Assembly: GCA_030770545.1 (NCBI GenBank)
Contig: CM061098.1
Span: forward strand, 4,792,001 to 4,856,000
DNA: 64,000 bases
Origin: Macropodus opercularis
Taxonomy: Eukaryota; Chordata; Actinopteri; Anabantiformes; Osphronemidae
Reading direction: 5' to 3'
The notes beneath the pieces were generated by a model. That model made no database searches. It saw only the letters and a list, made by a program, of their open reading frames with translations, and was not told where the DNA came from. This document shows, in pieces, positions 35,510-46,399 of the stretch (the first letter of the stretch is position 1; every line of letters begins with the position of its first letter). The translations under genes were made by a program, and so were the position numbers.

Positions 35510-35636
35510 AGCAACAAAAGCTCCTTTCATTTGTTAGAAATCATCAGAACACATTCTGTAGCAAAACGTGCGCCGGCTTTAAGTCAGATGAGAATGAACA
35601 GTTTGGTGTGAATGTTTAGACGCAGCTGTGTTTCTA

Positions 35637-35642
35637 AATAAA
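35637..35642 (+). terminator. rab28: rab28 poly(A) signal, distal candidate
   Basis: AATAAA followed by GTTGTGTAGTTTTGTTTTTT about 27-50 bases later, a classical downstream GU/U-rich element. Preferred end of the gene. Confidence 0.55.
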
Positions 35643-37523
35643 AATGCTACATGCAGAACAACTATTGAGTTGTGTAGTTTTGTTTTTTGCAGATACAGAA
35701 AAAAAGTGTGTTTCATCTATGGGTAGAGGAAGCAGCGTTCCCTGTTTTAACACTAGCAACCTACTGGGTTTTAATACGGTTCACGGTTTTTAATCTTTAT
35801 TTAAAGTTTTAATTGCAGTCATAATTTACTTTGTGTGAGAATCCTGCAGATCCTCTGAAGTAGTAATGTTAGATTGAGTAGTAAACTCAGTTAATGTGTT
35901 GTTTGTTAACTTGTTACTACGAGCTTTGGTGTCACAGCAATTTTTCATGATGAAACTGTAACATAAACCAACAGCGATGGGCCCGGAGGTGCTCACATGA
36001 GTAGCTGATGAAGAGAAATGGCTGATGAGGGCATCGCAGATTAAGGATCCATGTGTTGAAATTTAAGCATACGGATGAAACCTGACCACCCGAAGATGCC
36101 ATTCTGTATAATCCAACTTAAGTCTCTGTCAGCTAATGAGCCACCTGGTCTTTGTTCAGTAAATCTCCACTGAAACCCTCCCTAAATCCATTCTGGACAG
36201 ACGATACAAATGGCTTCATAATTGCTTGTACGCTCCATTAATGAATCACTAAAATAGTCCAGCCTTTTGTTGCTGTTACGCGACTGTAAGCAGGCTCCAC
36301 TGGTTTTTAAATGTCACTGTGTTTATGCTGCAGAGCGTCCACAAACATCGCTGAGACCTAATGGCAAGCGAGGCAGCCCAGCACACGTGCATTGTTTTGC
36401 TTGAGCGGACGTCTTAGGAATCGTCTCTGCAGATTTTTTGTCAGCAGCTGTCACCGACACTGACAGGCGAGACTTGCCCTTGGCTTTGCTGCTGTTTGGA
36501 CAGGTGTTTTTTGGAAAGAAAACAACTCCAGCCTGTTTCCAGCTTAGTCACTCACACTAGTTCCACTACAGTCGGAAGGAAAGAATATCACAGAGGATAG
36601 TTCCTGAGAAGGGTGAGGCTTTGGACAGGATGACAGTCGTAGTCAAATTGAATCCGTCTGCCTGTCCAGTAGCTCCAAGTCGGTGGATTCGGGTGTTTGC
36701 AGTAAACACTATGATGTAGTCTTGATATTTAATTAACTGCTGTGACATATTAAATATTCAGTGTTGTGTTGTCTCAGAGTAGGCTTTGTTCCGCCATGAA
36801 ACCAAAACACTTTGTCCCTCTGAAGGTCTTTGCCTCTTCTGAGCGTCCAGGCTGCATTTACTTGAATTCATTGGGTCCAAGTCCTGCTCTCGTTCCTCTG
36901 TGCCTGCGTTTCTCATTCCTGAAAGTGTGCGATGACAGTCTCAAGAAACCACACGCGACAAGCTGGTAAGAGGGCCATAGTTGTGGGCGCTGCTTTTTTG
37001 TGTGTGTGGGCAGAACGGAGCCAACACCCTCATGATTACCCACTCACCCTCTTCCGTTTTCCACCTGTGGACAGTGCCAGACCCACAGCGCTGAGGGAAT
37101 AGGCAGGATTGAGTTAACCCTGGTGATGAGCTCCAGTCCCCTCGGTCCCCACACTGGCTCCTATTCAATGTCTGTTCTCAGCTGGAGCTGGCATCCAGTT
37201 ATTCGCAGGCGTGAGTCGAGCCAGCGGTGCTTAGTTCCCAGGGTACTTCAGAGGACTGCTCTTCTCTCTGTAGGTGTCCTGTGTGTGTCACTGTGATGTG
37301 AGAGCTCTGTGTCTCGCTTACGGGCCGTTCTGGTAGGTGCCGTGTGTCTGCTCCAACTGAAAGGCACATGATTTATTTTAGGGGCAAGGATGTGGGCATT
37401 TAGAGGGGTCATATTTATAGTCCGCTGGTCTGGTGGGAAGACCTGCCAGTAAAAGCAGAGATCCTGAAAACAGGCACGGGTACAGAAAACTGGAGTCTCT
37501 CTATTTAGACGCTATGGATGAAT

Positions 37524-38258
37524 GCTATTTTCATTGGGCTGTAATGAATAGCACTTAAGACTGAATAGCACGTGTATCAGATTCTGTATTGTATTTAGAT
37601 TTCACAGCCTCTTTACTGGCCATGTGATATTCTTTAGGTAAAAAACACTGCTGCTGGGACCCCGACCATTTGATAAGATGGTCGGGGTAAAAAACGCGGC
37701 CGGCGTGAGCTGCCGCTCGGCTCACTGCGCTGCTGTTGTACGGACAGACCTGCTACAGTTAAACGTCTCCTTTGCTGAAGAGCAGGTGATGAACGAACTT
37801 TTATTTCCAGAGCTGATAACTGACACTTCTTCTGACCTGCAGGCTGAATAGAGCATGTGTTTGATAAAGGATCTGCTAAGCAGGAAGGAAACAATGATAT
37901 CATCATGTAAAAATGACAGTGATGATCCAACACCTGAGCACTTACCCCTTTGTTTTTTCCAGCATTTGAATCCAGTTCATGACATCGGTCAACAAAGACA
38001 CGGTTACTGGGTGGGTCCAGGCTTGGGTGTCACTACTTACTGCGTCTGTTAGAAGATAAATATACATAAAAGAGTTAATAAGCGCAGGGAAAACAAGGAA
38101 GGAGGCAGATTACATCGTCATTAGTCAACTCTGCCTCTGCGTCTCTTTTTCTTTATGATTCCTGCCTCATTGTTCTCAAAATACTTTGGCTACAGAACCT
38201 GATATGAGAGCCATTCAGTTTATTTAAGTGCTATTCATTGCAGCCCAGTGAAAATAGC
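37524..38258. repeat. imperfect inverted repeat pair enclosing 0.6 kb
   Basis: Left arm 37524-37588 and right arm 38191-38258 are reverse complements. The outer 35 bases differ at only two positions (GCTATTTTCAYTGGGCTG then YAATGAATAGCACTTAA); the inner part keeps TGAAT and TATCAGRTTCTGTA with small indels. Each arm contains TTAAGTG, an NK-class homeodomain recognition word (37552-37558 minus, 38224-38230 plus). No target-site duplication is visible just outside the arms and no transposase lies within, so it could be an old non-autonomous element or a duplicated regulatory module. Confidence 0.75.
37659..37725. repeat. two adjacent GC-rich hairpins
   Basis: Hairpin one: ACCCCGACCAT (37659-37669) pairs perfectly with ATGGTCGGGGT (37678-37688) over an 8-base loop. 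Hairpin two: GTGAGC (37705-37710) pairs with GCTCAC (37720-37725) over nine bases. The first is bracketed by two copies of GGTAAAAAAC (37637-37646 and 37686-37695). It lies between the arms of the larger inverted repeat. Confidence 0.7.
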
Positions 38259-38343
38259 GTTTCTCCAGAGATGACACTTCGTGGCTACTTAACAGACGCT
38301 GCAGCTCTGTGAGACACTGAAACGTGCGAATAAAGATGTAAAC

Positions 38344-38549
38344 GTTCCACTGTGGCATTTTTTGAGGTGGGAAAGTACGGCCCTGGAATTAAATAAGTGC
38401 CTGTGGGGAAAAACGGTCATAGCTGAAATGAATTGGGCTTTATTGCTAATTACAGAGGGCACATCCCTTCTGGATTTGTGGAAATATGCTAATTCCATGT
38501 TGCTCTGTACCTCAAATGATGTCCCATTGAACGTGCGACACAGTGGAAC
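38344..38549. repeat. short inverted repeat, 11-base perfect arms
   Basis: GTTCCACTGTG at 38344-38354 and its reverse complement CACAGTGGAAC at 38539-38549. The 8-mer ACGTGCGA also occurs close to both arms (about 38323 and 38531), giving a composite direct and inverted arrangement around 185 bases of non-repetitive AT-rich DNA. Confidence 0.6.
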
Positions 38550-39982
38550 CTTCACTCCCTATTTGACTGGAAAATTCATTTGGTGTGAAGTCTCAGAAAC
38601 GAGGCTTTCGTTCAGGCCTCGGTGGAGAAACAATCGTTTTTTTTTTTAAATGACATGTTATACAGTAAAGTCCACACTTATTGACATCCATGAGTAACTC
38701 TGTCAGGTGTGGGTTTCCCTACAGGGGCAATCAGTCAAATTGGGGAAGTCTGTTGAAACGTCCATCCATCCTGTCTGTGTCCAGAGAAAGGTACAGGGAA
38801 ATGAATTTTTCCACCAGGTGTCTTTGAGAAAAAAGTGTGTACATCAGTGAACCTCCACAAAGTCAGGAATCAAGAAAAATGACGTCTTTTTAGCTTGACA
38901 GTGTTGCATTTCTCATATTCTCCAAAGGGATTCGGATGGTTTTTATATGGTCAAACAATATTCTCAGCCCCAAGAACAATAAATAAAACGCTACATTTAT
39001 CTTTAACATGAAAATCATCAAAACCTGAAGGTGATGAGATGTTTGCAGTATTTGATAAATGAAGCAATAACAAAAATCTCTTTTGTGACGATTGTTCCAT
39101 GTAGTCATCGTCTCTGAATGATTTATAAGCGATAAAACAGAGAGAGGAAGATTGTGATCAAGACCCTACACGGACTATGATGAGGACGGGTCTGAGTAGG
39201 ACCAGCCCAGAGAACTTGCACAGTCCGCTGAAAAGAAGACTCTTAATTTGAAACTGTTGCACCCGCTGCTCATTTTCCTCAACCACGACTGTTGGGCGAC
39301 ACGATCATGTCTTGTAGTCTGCTCTGATTCAGACTGAAAACAGTCGTGCATTTCATTAAAAGGAGCAGATCTGCTGGTGGGGTGAATTACTTCAAGTTGT
39401 GGTAAAAGCATTAAATTAGATCCAGGAATTCTGGTTTGGGTGTTGGATTTTCTTTTTTTGAGGCTTATCAGATGCTAAACACAAGAGTTGGGGAAATCTG
39501 TCGTAGTTCAATATATTGCAATACAAAAACATCACACAATGTATCTGTTGGCCTGGCAGCAGTCAGGCCTGTGTGGTGTCATTACACCAGCTACTCTCCT
39601 AGTTCTCCCATTAGCATAACAAAACAGAATTTAATAGCCGTCCACTGTCAGCTTCGTGTTTTCCCTCCTCTACTTCACACTGTACTTATTGCAGACATTC
39701 ATTACATTGAACAGAGTCACCATGCACTAAATACCAGATTACAAGATAGCGCCTGACCAAAATCTGAAATGTAAAGTCCTGGTAAAAATATCAGAAGGAC
39801 CAGGATCCAGGGCTCCTCCAGACTTTTAAACACCATTGAAATGAAGTGATGGAATTGTGATAAGAAGGTTTACAGTGGATGCTTTTCACATAATTGCATG
39901 CAGAGGTTTCAGTAAATGCATCAACTAGATTTCGCAGCACAGCTCTGCTCCTGCTTACGTTCCACATTCCTTGATGATGGCA

Positions 39983-39997
39983 GCAGCAGGAGGCGCT
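39983..39997 (+). promoter_or_regulatory. CTCF-like motif, forward orientation
   Basis: GCAGCAGGAGGCGCT matches the CTCF consensus at 13 of 15 positions (first base and position 9 differ). It is downstream of rab28 and points away from it, toward 64 kb. Confidence 0.35.
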
Positions 39998-40723
39998 GCA
40001 GCTGTGTAGGATTACATCTATACTTCTGTCTATTTTTCTTTAATAATGAAAACAAGTCAAAAGGAAAAGGTTCCAAACTCTCTTTCTGCCGCTCCTCTAT
40101 AAACTACGTGTGCGAGCTTTAAGTATGATCATGTTCAACCAGTCTCTGTTGTTGTCGTCTCATTTTAGCATGTGTCACTGTCATGGTCAAAGATTCTACA
40201 TGACACTTGTCCTGTTGTCATTAGTCTTTTACTAGAAATCGATAATAGAAAAAATGATGACAAAAAAACAACCATATCATCCAATCTCTACAAAACACTA
40301 GGTAGTGATTCTATGAAGTGACTGATTCACAGGACTCACAGGAAATTCATCATTTAGTCAACAGACAAATATGATTTAATGCTACAAAGTAACCCAGAGG
40401 AAAGTTTTACTGCTCTTCTACATCTGCGATTCTCCTTCAGACCCATTTTTCTGTTTATAATTCAATAGGAGAAATATGTGACACAGATACAAGCTGCCCT
40501 TCTCCTGGAAGAGAATAAGAGCAACGATGGAACCGAGTGCGAGACATTTCAGACAAGAAGAAGAAGAAATTAGGTTAAAATGGAGCAGTGTCCACTGGAG
40601 GCCATCAGGAATATTTGATTGGCTGAGGTAGCCGAGTGTTGTGCTTCTTGTCAGACTGCAGAGCAGAGAGTATTTTCATTTCAGCCTCAAATGCATTTGA
40701 TCAGTCGGTAGGAGTTTCACATG

Positions 40724-40830
40724 TTGCTGAAGGGCACCTCAGCAGGGTGGATTCTGGCTGTCAGGGGGAATTGAGCCCAGGCCTTGTGGCTGAAGCACCA
40801 TGACACCAATGACAACAGCACCCTGCTGGT
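40724..40830 (-). mobile_element. tRNA-derived SINE fragment
   Basis: On the minus strand GGGCTCAATTCC (40767-40778) is an RNA polymerase III B-box match. It is followed by CCACCCTGCTGAGGTGCCCT and TCAGCAACAT, resembling the segment that follows the B box in many fish tRNA-derived repeats (…GTGTCCTTGAGCAA…). The A-box side is too worn to identify. It is not a functional tRNA gene, since no acceptor stem pairs. Confidence 0.45.
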
Positions 40831-43800
40831 CCAGCCAACAACAATATAGAGCCCAATGTGAGACTGGCACGAGACGAAGCAGCACCTTCACGTTTGAATC
40901 GAGACTTTCCTGAAGTGTAGTGAAGAAATGTAACGAGACAGCGCTTGGACCATTTGTTGGTGGTAACAGACAATGTTCTCTCGCTGGATTTCCAGTAAGA
41001 AAAAAAAGCATGTTGGAAAATGTAGCTGCCTCGTATTGGGAAGCACGAGAGCTTTGATATAATGCAAGGTGACGTTCGCATTCCTCTCTCTGTCCAACAC
41101 AATGTGGGCAGTGTGGAAAACCTGGATGGTGTGACTTGTTTCACAGTATCCATCACAGCGTCACAAACCCGGCAGGTCTCACTTACAGTACACAGGACTG
41201 TTAATCAAAGCCAGCCTGGTCTGGGGCTCGCAGGTCATCGGCCGAGGAGAGGAAATTATTGATGGAAATAAAGGTGCTGGACTGTCCCAAAGGTTCATGT
41301 TAGATGTGGATTTTCTAGACAGGCTGCGTTATGAACAAGGCAGAGTTGTTCACATCTGATTTAAGAGCTGATTTAGTCATGACTAAAGCCAAAGAAGGGC
41401 TCATGCTTTTATTGGCTGTTTAGTCTATTTCCATTTCTTGACCTGCATTGAACGTCCACTAAAAGTTAATAAGTCTTTAATGTTTTCTTGCTTTGAGAAT
41501 TGCCTACGGACAGAGTGGAGCCTGTGATTTACTGACTTCAGTCGCTCGAGCTGCACATCAAGAAGGTTTTTTTTTCTGCCCCTTATTACAACATATGAAA
41601 TCACTTACAAGTAGCTACTAACTCACAGTGATCCGTCAAACTCTTTTAATCCAGACGTAGAGTCATTACAGCCTGTGCTGACATTGCGTGTGTGCGAGGT
41701 ATGGCAGGCTGCCACAGTTTGGAAAGAGAAGTGCCGCTCAGAGAAGTGTCACAAAAGAAGAAAGGGACCCGCGAGGGTCAAGTTCCAGTGTGCAGGCTGT
41801 TGTGTGAAGTGTCTGGTGATTGCCAGGCTGTTCTGAGGATGCAGCTGGACAGGGAGGTGAGAGGCAGGTTAATTACTATACTGAGAGGGAAGGGTGAGAT
41901 GCTTTACACAGCCCTTTGTGTCCTGCAATCTTAGGTTTCTAGCAGAGAGAGGCTGGAGCAAAAGGTGATGGTGAAGATGGTAAAGGGTGACGCAGCACGA
42001 GCCAAGTCCGTCCTCAAGTCGCCACATCCATCACAGATGACAGGAGATGCGAGGCCCGTGAAAAATGAGATAATAACGCTGTTATATACTCAATTAACTG
42101 TGCTGAGAATCTGAAATATGTCCCACACCGTCAGCAGAGACAGACATCTGTCATCTTCCACTTGTTTTCAGTTCACGCTTAGTCGAAGAAATGGGATTAA
42201 GGGCTGTAAATCAGGCGAGATGATCCAAATCAGAGGCTGCGTCGTTGGCTGGTGTGCAGACAGTCTGCATCACAGGGCAGCTGAAAACGTGGAGCCGTTG
42301 TCAAAGGTGAATCATGCAACCGCACAAACGAAGTCAGCGAGAAATCATCACCATCAGGCCACAGGAGGATCAGGGAAGATAATTACAAGTACCTGCCCAT
42401 CCAGCATAACAACTGCTTCCCTTCCCGTGTTTTTTAATTTGCACCGCTTGATCGAAAACTGTCATTTTCCTCACCAGTTCTGTGTCTCAGCCACTTATGC
42501 ACACATGCGGAAATATCATTAATACAATCCAAATGGTTTCTCTTGGATATTTACTTTATTCCTCATTTTTGCCCCAGGCCTCATGAATCCCTTCATTATG
42601 TTTCCAGTGGAAGGAAACACTTGATTTACAGCCCCAGAAAGCAGCCCCCACGTGTCTCTACAGGTAGATTAACAAAGGCATAAATGCTGATATTTACTTT
42701 TGACTCTAGCAGTTCCATTAAAAGTTTGTAAGTCTTGAGACCACTTTGTTATGCTTTGGCTTATTTTCTTGCCCCTGAACACAGAGTGGTGTTTTTTTGG
42801 AGTTGATTAAGTAAATGAACAGGTGTTTCCCCCGTCTTGCCCAGCTAATGAGCCGACTTAAGTGTGTTTAAATTATTAGGCAATTAGAGACGGGAAATGT
42901 AGAAAACACTGGACACAGGAAGACATTAAGTGTGTGTACAGTACACGCACGGCTAACTCGTACAATGGGCCGTTCTCATGTGCGATTCAGAGGAAAAGCA
43001 CCAGGTTCAAGTTCAATGCTACATTTATCATCAGTGATTATGCACTTGTGAAAAATAGCAAATGTGAAAATGATGTTTATTCTGCTCATAACTGACCACA
43101 TCTTAAATTATGCCAATTAACCTCATGATTGTAAAGCTAATGAATATGAATAACCTCTCTTTGCGAGACTCTGGGTTGTTGGTAGGGAAAAATAAACACA
43201 TTTATGCCACTTCATTTTAGTTTTGTCTTTAAATAAGATGCTAATTGTCACTGAACTTTGGCGCCACAGAGGATTATTGCTGCAATGATTTAAACTATGT
43301 AGCAATTCAGCTGCTGCAGGTTATTACCTATAATTATTCCAATAATATTATTATTAGTAGTATTTCTATATACATAAAGTAGAAATATGCCCCAACTTAA
43401 CTAGAAAACACAACCATAAATACTGGAAACAACATTTACAGCCATGCTAGCAGTGCGCCTTTAGTTTGTACAGTAGTTTGGTTCATTACACCAAACGAGT
43501 GTCCTTCTCAGTAATGATTAGAAATAAACTTCATCAATGTGAACATTTGTTTTTCCAGTGATGGTTCTGATTTCACAATTCCTATAATGTGGGCTAAAAT
43601 TGAGTTGATCTAAGTTTCCCTTAGATCAAGTTACAAGTCAAGACATTTTCCATGAAGTACTTGAGGTACATTTAACAAAGCAGCTTCATCAGGTACTGCA
43701 TAGTCCGTGAGATGCAGCTCAATAATTCACCACATTTACGGTTGCAGCATAAAAAGAGAAACTGTGTCGCGCTCCAGGAGGAAAAACCTGATCTGTGTCC

Positions 43801-46399
43801 TAACAAGGCCAAGTGTGAATACGACAAAGCCTCCCTATCTGACACCCAAGCCAACAAACAGCCATCTGTCATCATTATAAGTGGTACCTGATGTGCTGCG
43901 CTTAAGAGGCAGCCTGAATCTTTTATGCTGCACCGCCAATTAAGCTGGGCCAATTATCACCTGAATTATTGAGTCTAAATGATTTATTCATAAAAAAGGC
44001 CAATAGCAGTGTTTCATGGTCAAATGTAGAAGCTGCAGAGTATCATTCCAAGTGTCCTCCCTCTTACTAATTCATGTTTTGATGAGCTAATCCCGTCTTC
44101 GTGTCAGCTCACTGGCAGCGTCTCTCCCCTTTAGCGACGCCAAGTCTTTGGTTATTCATATTTCTGGCCTCACACAATAGAAACCTCTTCAAACTCCATA
44201 ACAGATAATACTGCCGCAGCAAAAGTCACCTGTCTCAGGTGAAGCAAAGGAGAATGTCAGGTGAAACACTATCGCCATGATGGTCCCTGCAAAAAATGTT
44301 TCCCTCCTTTTTGTTTGTTTGACAGGGCTTCACACCACTTCCAGCTACTCTGACAGGTCCAGGAATGATATTTTCCACCATTATGTTCAAGGGTGTGGAA
44401 ATTAACTCATGCATCAGGGGATTTGATGACATGTAATGTTCATTTTAACAGGAGTCACTGTGGTGTCCTGTGACTAATCCCAAAACTGGCACAAAGCATC
44501 AGGGTGGAGGAGAGATGTACTCTAAGGAGGGTTTTCTGTGCCTGTCGCATCCTCATCTGCCTTCAGATCAGAACAAATTCAGAAGAGAGCCGTCTGAAAG
44601 ACACTAATCCCCACCGGGATTAAAGCCAGGTCACTGGGATCTGCAACACATCTGAATTGTTTAGAACTCAAAAAATACAACAAATTAACTACTTTACTAA
44701 GTATTTCCTAATACTACCAAGAATACATGAAGTAACTCTACTGGACCTTGACACGCACTAAACTGGAACACTGCAAGATCACAAAGTCTGAAAGTAGTTC
44801 ACAAGAATTAGTAGAAAAAAGAGACCGAAAACTACTAGAGCACAGTGAAAAATGTGTCTGAGCCGTTTGAAAGATGATACAGACAGAAAAAACAGACAGA
44901 ACAAAAGCACCATTATTGGCTTTTTGTGCAAAGACAATGTCGAGCATGAACAAATAAAGGTGCAAGCAAACATTAAACCGCAATGTAGCACGTGCAGCTC
45001 GGACAGGATTACTAACACGAAAAAGGGCAAATATGTAAGAAATGGTGCAGGTTGCATGAATGCGCCAAAAGATGGTTTATCAGAATAAGAGAATTAGACC
45101 CTGCAGAAACAGCCAAAGCATTTAAATATTGAATTAAATGTAAGCTGGATGTTGCTCAGAACTTTTATGACTACATACGGACCTGAACATTACTTGCTCC
45201 CTATCCACCAAACAGACCTGATGTTATTCACAGTAGCATCATCAGACACATCAAACACCACTACGGCACTTACAGCCGCCACCAACTGATCCGATATCAG
45301 CAGCCGACCCGCTGCGTCACTTTGCATCTCTGGTGCTGCCGCTGACTGACAACAGGCTTAATATTGAATGAGGGACTTGGGATGAACCAAAGGCTGGTCT
45401 CTTAACGTGCACGATGCTGGGAACACCCAAACCCTCCGCTATTGTTCCCCCCGTCCTGCCCTGCTATTCATAGCGCAGAGGATAGGGTTCTGTGCTCCAG
45501 TGCGAGAGTTTCACCGCAGAGAGAAACACAAAGAAGCCAGAATAACAAAGGTCGCTGTAGCCTTCTCATCGTTATCATGTCAGCGCCTCCACAACAGGAT
45601 TCACAGTGATGGAGAGTTTAAATGGGGCACAGAGATCAGCTAAGCTTTCTACACATACTATACTGTACTATATACTGTACTACACATTCTAATCATATAG
45701 TGCACACGCATACTGCAGCACATGTACCTTAAAAACGGCATTTTTATCCATCTGTGCCTAGAACCAAGCACTGCAGACAGCAAGCTGCCTTTCTTACATG
45801 CAGAACTCTTGTTTAGCAAAACCTTTTTTAAAGGACATTTAAAAATGCTACTGGGAGATCCAGTCCACTGCAATGACAAGCTCAGTGGCACAAAAAAAGA
45901 TGGTTTCAGTCTCTGGTTTGGGTGAAAATTGGTATAAAAATATATGTAGACGCAAACTGTGGTGAGATCACTTACATATTAATCAGCGGTGATCAATCAA
46001 ACCCACGCAACGCAAATAGGTGGTGAGGTTTTATGATGCAAGCAAGAAAAGACAATAATGAGTACACTGTAAAAATAACACTAAAATAGGTTAACCATAA
46101 ACATTCAATCATATATCAATATCTTTCATACAAACGCATCTCTCTACTGCTGACACAGCGTTAACACTATACCACCAACTCAGTGTAAGAAGCTCTGCCT
46201 TGAAGCTTGTTGAAAGGATTTTCTCGGATAATGGGAAACTGTCAAATGATACACAGTAGACCCCAATGAGGTAACTATAGGAAATACGTAAATAGATGAA
46301 GTATATTTTAACATTTGATCAAAATCAAGTCCTGTAATAATATTTGGTTCTGCTGTGGTAACGCACAGTGTCGGTGATGCACCTGAGCTCAAGACTGGG

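Larger units (their letters stand above)
34421..35665 (+). other. rab28: rab28 3' UTR
   Basis: AATAAA signals lie at 35504-35509 and 35637-35642. The second is followed within 35 bases by a GU-rich tract and looks the stronger, putting the transcript end near 35.66-35.69 kb. Two perfect Pumilio elements (TGTANATA) are at 35142-35149 and 35211-35218. Several short open frames here are not genes. Confidence 0.65.

Noticed and set aside
40761..41156. 131-codon minus-strand open frame
   Set aside because: It runs through a SINE fragment at 40.73-40.83 kb and has no family resemblance.
42118..42522. 134-codon plus-strand open frame downstream of rab28
   Set aside because: Composition-driven, no domain, no flanking splice sites that would build a gene.
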